The position numbers and the translations under genes were made by a program. From Vreelandella malpeensis (GTDB lineage Bacteria; Pseudomonadota; Gammaproteobacteria; Pseudomonadales; Halomonadaceae): DNA of 64,000 bases. Below the pieces are notes generated by a model, which did not search any database, was not told the DNA's origin, and worked only from the letters and a program-made list of their open reading frames with translations. Location of the stretch: the NCBI RefSeq assembly GCF_020622355.1, contig NZ_WHVL01000003.1:1-64000 (forward strand), written 5' to 3'. This document shows, in pieces, positions 51,719-60,951 of this stretch (the stretch's first letter is position 1; each line of letters begins with the position of its first letter).

Positions 51719-53650
51719 TTACTGCTTCTTCTGCTCGTCTTTCACTTCTTCGTACTCGGCGTCGACCACGTCGTCCTCGGGCTTGGACGCGGCTTCCTCG
51801 GCGCCTTCACCACCTGCCTGGGCGGCGTCCGCCTGCTCGGCGTACATCTTCTGGGCGAGCTGGCCGGAGGCCTCGGTCAGCGCATCCAGTTTCTTCTGGA
51901 TGTCGTCCTGGTCGTCGGTCTTGACCGCGGCTTCCAGGTCGCCGATGGCGGTTTCGATCGCCTGCTTCTCGTCGTCGGTCGCCTTGTCGCCGGCCTCTTC
52001 CAGAGTCTTGCGGGTGGCGTGGATCATGCCGTCCGCCTGATTGCGCAGTTGGACCAGCGCCTCGAACTTCTTGTCTTCGTCGGCGTGAGCCTCGGCGTCG
52101 CGCACCATCTGATCGATCTCTTCATCGGACAGACCGCTCGAGGCCTTGATGACGATGGACTGCTCCTTGCCGGTCGCCTTGTCCTTCGCGGAGACGTTCA
52201 GGATACCGTTGGCGTCCAGATCGAAGGCGACCTCGATCTGCGGCACGCCGCGCGGGGCCGGCGGAATGTCGCTGAGATCGAAGCGACCCAGCGACTTGTT
52301 CTGCGCGACCTGCTTGCGCTCGCCCTGAGCCACGTGAATGGTCACGGCGGTCTGGTTGTCATCCGCGGTGGAGAAGGTCTGGGTCTTCTTCGTCGGGATG
52401 GTGGTGTTCTTCTCGATCAGCGGGGTCATCACGCCACCCAGGGTTTCGATACCCAGGGTCAGCGGAGTGACGTCCAGAAGCAGCACATCCTTGACGTCGC
52501 CGCCCAGCACGCCGCCCTGGATCGCGGCACCGACGGCCACGGCTTCATCCGGGTTGACGTCCTTGCGCGCGTCCTTGCCGAAAAACTCGGCCGCTTTCTG
52601 CTGCACCATCGGCATGCGGGTCTGGCCGCCGACCAGGATCACTTCGTCGATCTCGGAGGCGGAAAGACCAGCGTCTTTCAGCGCCATCTTGCAAGGCTCG
52701 AGGGAACGCTGCACCAGGTTTTCGACCAGCGATTCAAGCTTGGCGCGGGTCACCTTGACGTTGAGGTGTTTCGGGCCGGTGTTGTCTGCCGTGATGTAGG
52801 GCAGGTTCACGTCGGTCTGCTGGGCACTGGACAGCTCGATCTTGGCCTTCTCGGCGGCTTCCTTCAGGCGCTGCATGGCGAGGTTGTCGCCGGACAGGTC
52901 GATGCCGCTATCGGACTTGAACTGGTCGACCAGGTAGTTGATCAGCGCCAGGTCGAAGTCTTCGCCGCCCAGGAAGGTGTCGCCGTTGGTGGCGAGCACT
53001 TCGAACTGGGTCTCGCCGTCGACATCGGCCACTTCGATGATGGAGATATCGAAGGTACCGCCGCCCAGGTCATAGACCGCGATGGTCTTATCGCCGCGCG
53101 ACTTATCCATGCCGTAGGCGAGTGCCGCAGCGGTCGGCTCGTTGATGATGCGCTTGACGTCGAGACCGGCGATGCGGCCGGCATCCTTGGTCGCCTGGCG
53201 CTGGCTGTCGTTGAAGTAAGCCGGCACGGTGATGACCGCCTCGGTGACCGCTTCACCGAGGTAGTCCTCGGCGGTCTTCTTCATCTTTTTCAGCACTTCG
53301 GCGCTGACCTGGGGCGGGGCCATCTTCTTGCCCTTCACTTCCACCCAGGCGTCGCCGTTGTCGGCTTCGGCGATCTTGTAAGGCACCATCTTGATGTCCT
53401 TCTGAACGACATCGTCCTTGAAACGACGACCGATCAGACGCTTGATGGCGTACAAGGTGTTTTCCGGGTTGGTGACCGCCTGGCGCTTGGCTGCCTGACC
53501 GACCAGCGTCTCGCCGTCGTCGGTGTAGGCGATGATGGACGGCGTGGTGCGGCCGCCCTCGGCGTTTTCGATGACCTTGGCGCTATCGCCGTCGAGAACC
53601 GCCACGCAGGAGTTGGTGGTGCCCAGGTCAATACCAATGATGCGTCCCAT
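51719..53650 (-). CDS. dnaK: chaperone DnaK (Hsp70)
   Basis: ATP-driven chaperone. The 643-aa protein starts [17 protein letters not shown], has the Hsp70 signatures [11 protein letters not shown] and [11 protein letters not shown], the linker [15 protein letters not shown], and ends with the EEV-type acidic tail of bacterial DnaK ([13 protein letters not shown]). Gap of 127 bp to grpE, 106 bp to dnaJ. Confidence 0.98.
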   Translation of the reverse strand: MGRIIGIDLGTTNSCVAVLDGDSAKVIENAEGGRTTPSIIAYTDDGETLVGQAAKRQAVTNPENTLYAIKRLIGRRFKDDVVQKDIKMVPYKIAEADNGDAWVEVKGKKMAPPQVSAEVLKKMKKTAEDYLGEAVTEAVITVPAYFNDSQRQATKDAGRIAGLDVKRIINEPTAAALAYGMDKSRGDKTIAVYDLGGGTFDISIIEVADVDGETQFEVLATNGDTFLGGEDFDLALINYLVDQFKSDSGIDLSGDNLAMQRLKEAAEKAKIELSSAQQTDVNLPYITADNTGPKHLNVKVTRAKLESLVENLVQRSLEPCKMALKDAGLSASEIDEVILVGGQTRMPMVQQKAAEFFGKDARKDVNPDEAVAVGAAIQGGVLGGDVKDVLLLDVTPLTLGIETLGGVMTPLIEKNTTIPTKKTQTFSTADDNQTAVTIHVAQGERKQVAQNKSLGRFDLSDIPPAPRGVPQIEVAFDLDANGILNVSAKDKATGKEQSIVIKASSGLSDEEIDQMVRDAEAHADEDKKFEALVQLRNQADGMIHATRKTLEEAGDKATDDEKQAIETAIGDLEAAVKTDDQDDIQKKLDALTEASGQLAQKMYAEQADAAQAGGEGAEEAASKPEDDVVDAEYEEVKDEQKKQ

Positions 53651-53777
53651 AGCAAAAACCTCGAATTCGGTGGTGACAAAAAGTGCAATCGGTCTGCGGC
53701 AGCGCCGCGGGTTGGCCTTTATCTGGGGGCCGCCCGGTACTTTTCAAGGGGCGATATCGCAATATCGCCGGATCGCG

Positions 53778-54422
53778 TCAGCCGGCTTTCTGGCTGACCA
53801 CGACCATCGCCGGACGCACCAGCCGGCCGTTGAGCAGATACCCCTTCTGCATGACGTCCATCACGGTGTTGGGCTCGAGATCCGGGTTGGGCACCATGGC
53901 CATGGCCTCGTGCACCTGCGGGTCGAAGGGCTCGCCGTGGGGCTCGACGCTCTCGACGCCGAACTTCTGGAGCACGTCGAGCTGCATCTTGAGCGTCATG
54001 GACACACCTTCACGATGCGCTTCTGACGCGTCTTCCTGCATGCTCTCGAGTGCCTTCTCGAGGCCATCGACCACTGGCAGGAGCTCCTTGACGAACTTCT
54101 CCAGCGCGAACTTGCGCGCCTTGTCGGCTTCGGCCTCGGCACGGCGGCGCACGTTCTGGGCCTCAGCGGCGGCGCGCAGCGCCTGATCCTTGGCCTCCGC
54201 CAGACTCTGCTCAAGCTCCTCGACCTGAGCGGCCAGCACGTCGGCCTCCGGGTTGCCCGTGCCGTCGCCCATCAGGTCGCCGTCCAGCACCGGGCCGTCG
54301 TCCAGCACGCCGTCGATGTCACCTTCCACCAGGCGCTCCTCGTCGATTTGCTCGGACACGTCGGCTTCCTGCTCCTGGCGGGCCAGCTCGTCATCCAACG
54401 GGGTTTGCGGTTCTTTTGCCAT
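53778..54422 (-). CDS. grpE: nucleotide exchange factor GrpE
   Basis: Releases ADP from DnaK. The 214-aa protein has an acidic N-terminal 45 residues, a long coiled coil (about 60-130, [26 protein letters not shown]-type) and the beta-domain with [25 protein letters not shown]. It is first in the heat-shock operon, under a near-consensus sigma-32 promoter at 54500-54527. Confidence 0.96.
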   Translation of the reverse strand: MAKEPQTPLDDELARQEQEADVSEQIDEERLVEGDIDGVLDDGPVLDGDLMGDGTGNPEADVLAAQVEELEQSLAEAKDQALRAAAEAQNVRRRAEAEADKARKFALEKFVKELLPVVDGLEKALESMQEDASEAHREGVSMTLKMQLDVLQKFGVESVEPHGEPFDPQVHEAMAMVPNPDLEPNTVMDVMQKGYLLNGRLVRPAMVVVSQKAG

Positions 54423-54499
54423 GCCGTGCTCCTAAATGAGGTAGCGGCGCCGCGCGCGGCAGCCTACGTTGAAAAGGGTTGTGAGTTTGCCTGCACGCT

Positions 54500-54527
54500 A
54501 TATGGGGGCCTTCCCGGGCATCTCAAG
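54500..54527 (-). promoter_or_regulatory. sigma-32 heat-shock promoter of grpE-dnaK-dnaJ
   Basis: Minus strand: CTTGAGA (54521-54527), 11-bp spacer, GCCCCCATAT (54500-54509), fitting the E. coli sigma-32 consensus CTTGAAA / GnCCCCATnT with one mismatch in the -35. The start is about 70-75 bp before grpE. Confidence 0.88.
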
Positions 54528-54534
54528 AGGGGCA

Positions 54535-54591
54535 TTGAAGTGAGTTATCGACTACTGTATAAAACACCAATTATTGTATAAGCATCCAGTT
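54535..54591 (+). promoter_or_regulatory. recN promoter with two tandem LexA (SOS) boxes
   Basis: TTGAAG (54535-54540), 17-bp spacer, TATAAA (54558-54563). Two LexA-type sites overlap or follow it: TACTG...CAA (54553-54572; CTG-N10-CAA) and ATTG...CAGT (54572-54591; TTG-N10-CAG), each with one mismatch to CTG-N10-CAG. Tandem boxes at recN are known in E. coli. Confidence 0.75.
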
Positions 54592-54618
54592 TCTATAGAG
54601 CCCTGCCCAGGAGGCCCT

Positions 54619-56292
54619 ATGCTGACCCAGCTAGTGATCCAGGATTACGCGATCGTCGATCGCCTAGAGCTTGATCTGACCCATGGCATGACCGCCATCA
54701 CCGGCGAGACCGGGGCGGGCAAATCCATCTTGCTGGGGGCGCTGGGGCTGTGCCTTGGCGAGCGCGCCGAGGCGGGCAGCGTGCGCCATGGCTGCGAGCG
54801 CACCGATCTATCGGCGAGCTTCGACCTCGCCCACCTGCCTGCGGCCATCGAGTGGCTCGAGGCCCGAGAACTCTGCTCGGAAGAGTGTCTGCTGCGCCGC
54901 GTGGTGAGCGCCAACGGCCGCTCCAAGGCGTGGATCAACGGCCAGCCGGTGACCATCGCCGACCTCAAGGCGCTGGGCGAGCTCTTGATCCAGGTGCACG
55001 GCCAGCACGCCCACCAGGCCTTGATGCGCGAGGAGACTCATCTGGCGCTGCTCGACGACTACGCGGGGCTTCGCGAGCGGCGCCAGCAGCTCGGCGACAC
55101 CTACAAGCAGTGGCGAAGCGCCAGGACGCGGCTCAAGCAGAGCCGCGAGGCGGGCAGTGAAGTGGAGGCCAAGCGCCAGCTGCTGCGCTATCAGGTCGAG
55201 GAGCTCGACCAGTTGGCGCTGGCCGAGGGCGAGCTCAAGACTTTGGAGGAGGAGCAGCACACCCTGGCTCACGCAGAGGAGACGCTGCGCGAGACCCAGT
55301 TCGCCGCAAAGTGCTGCGAAAGCGACGATGGCGGGGCGCTGTCATTGCTCAACCAGGCCCACGCGCGGCTCAGCGCCCTGCCCGGCAGCGACAAGGGCGT
55401 GCTGGCCAATACGCTCGCCATGCTCTCGGACGCCCGCATTCAGGTGGAAGAGGCCGCCGGCGAGCTTGCCCGCTTCGCCGACACCACCGAACTCGACCCG
55501 GAGCGTCTGGCCTGGGTGGACGAGCGCCTGACCGACGTGCACCGCATCGCGCGCAAGCATCACGTCGCACCGGAGGAACTCTGCGCGCTTCACCAGTCGC
55601 TGACCCGCGAGGTCACCCAGCTCGAGGCCAGCGACGAGGATCTCGAGACGTTGAGCAATCGGGTGGCAGAGCTTCGCGAGCGCTATCGCGAGCAGGCCAA
55701 GACCCTCAGCGAGGCGCGCCAGAAGGCCGCCGGGCGCCTGGGCAAGGAAGTCCAGCAGCAGCTGGCGTTTCTGGCCATGGGTAAGGCACACTTCGAGGTG
55801 GCGGTCTCACCGCGGGAGACGCCGAGCCAGGAGGGCCTCGACCAGGTGCAGTTTCTGATCAGCGCCAACCCGGGCCAGCCTGCACGCCCCTTGACCAAGG
55901 TCGCCTCCGGGGGCGAGCTTTCGCGCATCAGCCTGGCGATCCAGGTCGTCGCGGCCAGCCACTCCACCATCCCCAGCCTAGTGTTCGACGAGGTGGACGT
56001 GGGTATCTCCGGCGCCACGGCGGAAATCGTCGGCCAGCTTCTGCGCAAGCTGGGCGAAAACGGCCAGGTGATGACCGTGACCCACCTGCCCCAGGTAGCC
56101 GCGCAAGCCCATCAGCACCTGCATATCGAAAAACGTGCCAAGCGCGACAGCACCTTGACCCACATGGCGCTGCTCGACGAGCAGGGACGAATCAGCGAGC
56201 TGGCCCGCATGCTGGGCGGGGTGACGCTTTCGGAACAGACCCTGGCCCACGCCCGCGAGATGCTCGACGCCAGCCAGCGCCGCCCGCACTGA
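54619..56292 (+). CDS. recN: DNA repair protein RecN
   Basis: SMC-like ATPase for double-strand-break repair. The 557-aa protein has Walker A GETGAGKS near residue 33, long coiled-coil arms in the middle (about 150-380), the ABC signature VASGGELSRISLAI and Walker B LVFDEVDVGISG. Start ATG 54619 has AGGAG 5-6 nt upstream; the frame upstream covers the SOS promoter and is not coding. It ends at a terminator shared with fur. Confidence 0.95.
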   Translation: MLTQLVIQDYAIVDRLELDLTHGMTAITGETGAGKSILLGALGLCLGERAEAGSVRHGCERTDLSASFDLAHLPAAIEWLEARELCSEECLLRRVVSANGRSKAWINGQPVTIADLKALGELLIQVHGQHAHQALMREETHLALLDDYAGLRERRQQLGDTYKQWRSARTRLKQSREAGSEVEAKRQLLRYQVEELDQLALAEGELKTLEEEQHTLAHAEETLRETQFAAKCCESDDGGALSLLNQAHARLSALPGSDKGVLANTLAMLSDARIQVEEAAGELARFADTTELDPERLAWVDERLTDVHRIARKHHVAPEELCALHQSLTREVTQLEASDEDLETLSNRVAELRERYREQAKTLSEARQKAAGRLGKEVQQQLAFLAMGKAHFEVAVSPRETPSQEGLDQVQFLISANPGQPARPLTKVASGGELSRISLAIQVVAASHSTIPSLVFDEVDVGISGATAEIVGQLLRKLGENGQVMTVTHLPQVAAQAHQHLHIEKRAKRDSTLTHMALLDEQGRISELARMLGGVTLSEQTLAHAREMLDASQRRPH

Positions 56293-56315
56293 CACCGCGT
56301 ACTTCTCCAGAAACC

Positions 56316-56351
56316 AAAGCGCCCCCGTCGATCGATCGACGGGGGCGCTTT
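56316..56351. terminator. bidirectional terminator between recN and fur
   Basis: A 16-bp perfect stem (56316-56331 with 56336-56351) and a TCGA loop, flanked by short A and T runs. One of the longest perfect stems in the window, it serves both convergent genes. Confidence 0.92.
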
Positions 56352-56386
56352 CTTGCCGGGGTGCGCATCAAACGGTCAGTCCACCG

Positions 56387-56797
56387 TCACGCCTTGGGCC
56401 GCACGTACAGCACCAGCGCATGATCGATCAGCTCGAACCCATGCTCTTCGGCAATCTCCTGCTGGCGGCGCTCGATGATCTCATCGACGAACTCGATGAT
56501 CTCGCCGCTATCCAGGCACACCATATGGTCGTGATGCTCCTCCTGAGTCATCTCGAACACCGCGTGGCCGCCATCGAAGTTGTGACGGATCACCAGTCCC
56601 GCCGTCTCGAACTGCGTCAGCACGCGATAGACGGTGGCAAGGCCCACGTCCTCGCCCGCATCGATCAGTGTCTTGTACACTTCTTCTGCGCTAAGGTGGT
56701 GCTGACCCGAAGCATTTTCGAGGATCTGCAGGATCTTGACGCGCGGCAGGGTCACTTTCAGCCCGGCTTTGCGCAGTTCATGGTTCTGATCGGCCAT
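56387..56797 (-). CDS. fur: ferric uptake regulator Fur
   Basis: Iron-responsive repressor. The 136-aa protein has the winged helix (LRKAGLKVTLPRVKILQILE, TVYRVLTQFETAGLV) and the metal-site segment EEHHDHMVCLDSGEIIEF. The CxxC zinc pairs of E. coli Fur are missing, leaving a single cysteine, as I recall for Pseudomonas Fur. Start ATG 56797; a long frame upstream runs antisense to bamE and is not real. Divergent from bamE, the usual order. Confidence 0.96.
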   Translation of the reverse strand: MADQNHELRKAGLKVTLPRVKILQILENASGQHHLSAEEVYKTLIDAGEDVGLATVYRVLTQFETAGLVIRHNFDGGHAVFEMTQEEHHDHMVCLDSGEIIEFVDEIIERRQQEIAEEHGFELIDHALVLYVRPKA

Positions 56798-56869
56798 GGT
56801 TGCTCTTCGCAGTAACAGGTTAGGTCGGGTATGATCGACCGAAACCACGATAGTGAAGAACAGGCCCAA

Positions 56870-57373
56870 ATGCAAAAATTGACACGAATCATTACGCTTT
56901 CCGTCGCCCTGACCGTCGTCAGCGGCTGCAGCTACGTCGGCGTCTACAAGCGCGACATCCCCCAGGGCAACCTGGTGACTCAGGAGATGGTCAGCCAGCT
57001 TCAGCCGGGCATGACCCAGGAGCAGGTGACCTACGTCATGGGGCGGCCGCTTCTGGAGGCGCCTTTTGACTCTCGCGAGTGGGATTACGTCTACCGCCTC
57101 GACAAGGCCTACGCCGGCGTCGAGCAGCGCCGCGTCACTCTCACCTTCGATGACGCCGGTCGGCTGGTCAACGTGGAGCAGCAGGGCGATCTCTCGCGGG
57201 CACCTTCGATCAGCACCGATCGCGGCGTGGGCCCGGCCACGGAGTTCGACGATCCGGCGATGCCGCTTCTGACACCGAGCCGCCCGGCAGACACGCAGCC
57301 GACCCCGTCGAACGCGCCGGCGGCCACCCCCGACAACGCGCCGGAGCCGCAGCCGGTACTCCTCTCCGAATAG
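56870..57373 (+). CDS. bamE: outer membrane protein assembly factor BamE (OmlA)
   Basis: Lipoprotein subunit of the BAM complex. The 167-aa protein has a signal peptide with lipobox VVSGC (mature Cys at about 20) and the SmpA/OmlA domain GNLVTQEMVSQLQPGMTQEQV (about 34-54). The last 60 residues are Pro/Thr/Ala-rich and acidic, longer than in E. coli BamE. Start ATG 56870 gives a proper signal peptide; a longer frame does not. Paired with fur as in Pseudomonas (fur-omlA). Confidence 0.94.
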   Translation: MQKLTRIITLSVALTVVSGCSYVGVYKRDIPQGNLVTQEMVSQLQPGMTQEQVTYVMGRPLLEAPFDSREWDYVYRLDKAYAGVEQRRVTLTFDDAGRLVNVEQQGDLSRAPSISTDRGVGPATEFDDPAMPLLTPSRPADTQPTPSNAPAATPDNAPEPQPVLLSE

Positions 57374-57377
57374 CGCG

Positions 57378-57698
57378 CTAGCGCTTCGCCTGGCGCCGGG
57401 CGCGCGCCAGGCGGGCAGCCTTGGGATCGATCTCGAGCGGGCGATACACTTCGATGCGATCGCCCGGCGAAAGCGTCTGGCGCTGCGGCTCGCGCAGCGT
57501 CTTGCCGAAGACGCCGAGCGGCGCCTCGTCGAACAGAGCCGGCGACACCTCGGGGAAGAGCAAGGGGAGCCCGGCAAGGGCAACGGCCTCGCGGGCGGTC
57601 GTCTCGCCCATGACCTCGACACTCACCACACGCTGGCAGGCAGGCGTGGCAAAGGCGACCTCGACGAGAAACGGGGCGTTTTCCGCACTACCGGCCAT
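57378..57698 (-). CDS. rnfH: RnfH family protein
   Basis: A 106-aa beta-grasp (ubiquitin-like) protein of the UPF0125/RnfH family. Recognised by VEVAFATPACQRVVSVEV and GVFGKTLREPQRQTLSPGDRIEVYRPLEIDPK-type C-terminal part. The function is not known; RnfH is encoded with RatA in gammaproteobacteria. The start at 57698 overlaps ratA by 11 bp. Convergent with bamE, with only 4 bp between stops. Confidence 0.92.
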   Translation of the reverse strand: MAGSAENAPFLVEVAFATPACQRVVSVEVMGETTAREAVALAGLPLLFPEVSPALFDEAPLGVFGKTLREPQRQTLSPGDRIEVYRPLEIDPKAARLARARRQAKR

Positions 57699-58122
57699 AC
57701 AGCTCGTCCGCACGTTTGGTGAACGCATCCACCAACTGCCCCGCGATCTGCTGGAAAATCTTGCCGAAGGCCATGCTGAGCAGCCGATTGGCGAACTCGA
57801 ACTCCATCTCCAGGCTGACCTTGCAGGCATCCTCGCCCATCGGGGTGAAAAGCCAGCGCCCCTTCAAGCGCTTGAAAGGCCCATTGACCAGCGAAAGCTC
57901 GATACGCTCCGGCGCCTCCAGCTCGTTGCGGGTGGTGATGGTCTGCTCGACACCGGCGCGGCCCAGGGTCATTTCGCCGACCAGATGCGTCTCGTCGCGC
58001 TCGATCAGCCGGGCACGGCGACAGCCGGGAAGGAACTCGGGGTAGCGTTCGAAGTCATTCACCAAATCGAACATCTGTTGAGGAGTGTGCCGCACCAGGG
58101 CGGTACGATTGACGGTTGGCAT
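57688..58122 (-). CDS. ratA: RatA family START-domain protein
   Basis: A 144-aa START/SRPBCC protein of the RatA/COQ10 family. E. coli RatA was described as a ribosome-association toxin; the family is also linked to ubiquinone binding. Sequence landmarks: [27 protein letters not shown] and the C-terminal [21 protein letters not shown]. Start ATG 58122; divergent from smpB, which is the conserved ratA/smpB arrangement. Confidence 0.93.
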   Translation of the reverse strand: MPTVNRTALVRHTPQQMFDLVNDFERYPEFLPGCRRARLIERDETHLVGEMTLGRAGVEQTITTRNELEAPERIELSLVNGPFKRLKGRWLFTPMGEDACKVSLEMEFEFANRLLSMAFGKIFQQIAGQLVDAFTKRADELYGR

Positions 58123-58247
58123 TGACCTCTCCGCTGACTTCACAGTGCCCACAGCGTATCATGGGACGCATATTTTCAGACCTTGAATGGTATCACGCCT
58201 ACCCTCATGACGAAGGGGGCTACCGAAAGACTAGACGACGAGGTTCC

Positions 58248-58739
58248 ATGGCCACGAAGAAAGGTAACAGCAAGGGCCCCAGCAGCAGCTCCATTGCCCA
58301 GAACAAGAAGGCGCGCTTCGAGTACCATATCGACGAGACCTTCGAGGCGGGCCTTGCGCTTGCCGGCTGGGAAGTGAAGAGCCTGCGCGCGGGCAATGCC
58401 CAGCTCACCGACACCTACATTCTGATACGCAACGGCGAGGCGTGGCTGCTGGGTAGCCACATCACGCCGCTCAACACGGCCAGCACCCACGAGATCGCCG
58501 ACCCCACCCGCACTCGAAAGCTTCTGCTGCACCGCAAGGAGATCGCCAAGATCTTCTCCGTGACCCAGGACAAGGGCCACACCTGCGTGCCGCTGAAACT
58601 CTACTGGAAGCGCAACAAGGTGAAGTGCGAACTGGCGCTGGTGACCGGCAAGAAGCTTCACGACAAGCGGGCCACCGAGAAAGACCGCGACTGGAGTCGT
58701 CAAAAAGGCCGGATCATGCGGGAACATAACCGCGCCTAG
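58248..58739 (+). CDS. smpB: SsrA-binding protein SmpB
   Basis: Partner of tmRNA in trans-translation. The 163-aa protein has [29 protein letters not shown], and a basic C-terminal tail ([26 protein letters not shown]) that enters the decoding centre. Start ATG 58248 has GAGG 4 nt upstream. It is immediately upstream of ssrA. Confidence 0.96.
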   Translation: MATKKGNSKGPSSSSIAQNKKARFEYHIDETFEAGLALAGWEVKSLRAGNAQLTDTYILIRNGEAWLLGSHITPLNTASTHEIADPTRTRKLLLHRKEIAKIFSVTQDKGHTCVPLKLYWKRNKVKCELALVTGKKLHDKRATEKDRDWSRQKGRIMREHNRA

Positions 58740-58783
58740 CTGGTCAATTGAAGTCGAGCACGTTAGACTAGTGTTCTGACCTA

Positions 58784-59163
58784 GGGGGCGACATGGTTTC
58801 GACGCTGGTAACAAACCCTGAGGTGCATGCCGAGAGCGTGATGTATCTCGTAAATACCACATCACGAAAAATAGTCGCAAACGACGAAAACTACGCTCAA
58901 GGCGCGCTGGCAGCTTAAACCCTGCTAGCTTCTTGTCTGGCCCTGCGGTGATGTGCCTATTCATCGCGAAGGGGATATGAGCTAAAGCTGATAGGACCGC
59001 GGTTGGCGGTGTCTTCTCGTCAACCGTTAAACTTTAGAAGGCTCGCGCGGCCGGATCCTGATCGTCGGAGCCGGTAGCGTCAAAGCAAAAGACGAAATCT
59101 AAGCATGTAGAGCCGATGGGCAAGTGCTGGCGGACGCGGGTTCAATTCCCGCCGCCTCCACCA
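58784..59163 (+). ncRNA. ssrA: transfer-messenger RNA
   Basis: 380-nt tmRNA. The 5' GGGGGCG pairs with the 3' CGCCTCC before ACCA, and the T-arm GGGTTCAATTCCC closes the tRNA-like end (59139-59163). The tag-coding region is 58877-58918: ANDENYAQGALAA then TAA. Directly after smpB. A possible -35 TTGAAG lies at 58748. The terminator is at 59179-59201. Confidence 0.97.
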
Positions 59164-59178
59164 GACACCCCGCAAATC

Positions 59179-59201
59179 AAGCACCTTTGGGTGCTTTTTT
59201 T
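59179..59201 (+). terminator. terminator after ssrA
   Basis: 7-bp stem (59179-59185 with 59190-59196), 4-nt loop and a run of seven T, 16 nt after the tmRNA end. Confidence 0.88.
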
Positions 59202-59271
59202 GTGCCTGTCGTTTGGCGGGCCGCTCTGTAGGCTGGGCTACACTGGAATGACCCACTGCTGGAGCCTGTCC

Positions 59272-59472
59272 ATGGACAAGAAGATCATCGACGTGATTCG
59301 CCAGAACGAAGGCATTCCCGAGAGCGTGAGCGACGAGGCGATCGCCCGGGAGTACAAGGGCACCTATACCGCCGCCCGGGCCGCTATCAGCCTCGACCAC
59401 ACGCCGCTGGATCAGGTCATGGCGGATACGATGGCGAAGGTGCTGCCGTTCATGCGCAAGAACAAGAAGTAG
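59272..59472 (+). CDS. small protein of unknown function (66 aa)
   Basis: Not recognised. 66 aa with no cysteine or membrane segment, mixed helix-forming sequence (KKIIDVIRQNEGIPESVSDEAIAREYKG) and a basic end (MRKNKK). ATG 59272 has GGAG 7 nt upstream; codon use looks like the neighbours (third-position G/C). It lies between ssrA and mgtE, about 100 bp from each. Its sequence could be a small helical DNA- or RNA-binding protein, but that is a guess. Confidence 0.65.
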   Translation: MDKKIIDVIRQNEGIPESVSDEAIAREYKGTYTAARAAISLDHTPLDQVMADTMAKVLPFMRKNKK

Positions 59473-59595
59473 CCATTGCAAGGCCCTGTGCTTTCCTCGT
59501 GCGGGGCTTTTTATTCATACTGTCACTTACTGCACACTGTCACCGCGGCCCGCTTGAGCCTGCCTTTTCCGATTCACTCTCCAAGGATGGCTTTG

Positions 59596-60951
59596 ATGGC
59601 CGACGACGATCAACACCCCGACAACGAAACCCGGCTTCTCTACATCCAGGAGCGCCTCGACGAACAGGACACGCCCGCCCTCGCCGCGCTGTTCAACGCG
59701 CTCGAGACCGTCGAGACCACTCGAATCCTCGAGTCCTTCCCGCAGAAGACCCGCGATCTTCTGTGGCCGCTCATCCCGACGGAGGACATCGGCGAGGTGC
59801 TCGCCGGCGTCGACGAGGAGATCCGCGCCGACTACGTCGAGGATCTCTCGGCAAGCGACCTGGAAACCATCGTGCGTGGGCTCGACGCCCAGGACGTTGC
59901 GGAAGTGCTCGACGTCACCGACGACGAGACCAAGAGCAGCGTCTACGCCAGCCTCGACGACAACATCCGCGCCCAGGTGGAAAACCTGCACGCCTACGAG
60001 GAGGACGTGGTGGGCCGCTACATGGACCCGGAAACCGTCAACGTGAAGCAGGGCGTCTCCCTCGAGGCGGTGCAGCGCTACATCCGCATCCATCACCTGC
60101 TCGACGATCAGTCGCAGCAGATCATGATCACCGACAAGGAGAAGCGCCTGCTCGGCACGCTGACACTGATCGATCTGGTCAAGCAGCCCCAGGAAGCGCG
60201 AGTGGAAGAGTACATGGTCGACTCCTTCACCCTGAACGACCAGATGCGCGTCAACAACGCTGCCGTGCTGCTGCGCTCCAAGGAGCTGTCCTTCGTGCCG
60301 GTGTGCGATGCCGACGGCATCCTGGTCGGCCAGCTCAACGCCGCCGACGTGCTGGAGATCACCCAGGACAACGCGGACATGACGCTCAAGCACATGTCCG
60401 GGGTGAGCGACGAGGAGGAGGTCTTCACCCCCATCCTGCGCAGCGCCAAGAGCCGCGGCCTCTGGCTCGGGCTCAACCTGCTCACCGCCTTCCTGGCAGC
60501 GTTCGTGATCGGCCAGTTCGAGGCCGTGCTTGATCAGATCGTGGCCCTGGCCATCCTCATGCCAGTGGTCGCCAGCATGGGCGGCATCGCCGGTAGCCAG
60601 ACGCTCACGGTAGTGATTCGCGGTCTGGCGCTGGGCCAGCTGGTCGGCGACAACACGCGCTGGCTCTACAACAAGGAACTCATGGTCGGCATGAGCAACG
60701 GCCTGGTATGGTCCCTGGTGGTCGGCGCGATCTCGTACGTATGGTTCGGCCAGGCCCTCATCACCCTGGTCATCACCCTGGCGATCTTCGTCAACATGAG
60801 TCTCGCCAACCTCTCCGGCGTCGTCATTCCGCTGATCCTCAAGCGCCTCAAGATCGACCCGGCGCTCTCCGGTGCGGTCATCCTCACCACCGTGACCGAC
60901 GTGGTGGGCTTTCTGTCATTTCTGGGGCTGGCGACGCTGATTATCTTGTGA
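59596..60951 (+). CDS. mgtE: magnesium transporter MgtE
   Basis: Magnesium channel in the inner membrane. The 451-aa protein has the N domain of helical repeats (1 to about 120), two CBS domains (about 125-245) and five membrane helices (about 275-451). Start ATG 59596 has AAGGA 8 nt upstream; ATG 59587 in frame is unlikely as it overlaps that site. Its 3' end overlaps the gntR gene by 11 bp, convergent. No magnesium leader structure was identified. Confidence 0.93.
   Translation: MADDDQHPDNETRLLYIQERLDEQDTPALAALFNALETVETTRILESFPQKTRDLLWPLIPTEDIGEVLAGVDEEIRADYVEDLSASDLETIVRGLDAQDVAEVLDVTDDETKSSVYASLDDNIRAQVENLHAYEEDVVGRYMDPETVNVKQGVSLEAVQRYIRIHHLLDDQSQQIMITDKEKRLLGTLTLIDLVKQPQEARVEEYMVDSFTLNDQMRVNNAAVLLRSKELSFVPVCDADGILVGQLNAADVLEITQDNADMTLKHMSGVSDEEEVFTPILRSAKSRGLWLGLNLLTAFLAAFVIGQFEAVLDQIVALAILMPVVASMGGIAGSQTLTVVIRGLALGQLVGDNTRWLYNKELMVGMSNGLVWSLVVGAISYVWFGQALITLVITLAIFVNMSLANLSGVVIPLILKRLKIDPALSGAVILTTVTDVVGFLSFLGLATLIIL

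Noticed and set aside
58784-59163. tmRNA 3' end as an attachment site for an integrated element
   Set aside because: No integrase, no repeated tRNA-like end downstream, and the neighbouring genes look chromosomal.
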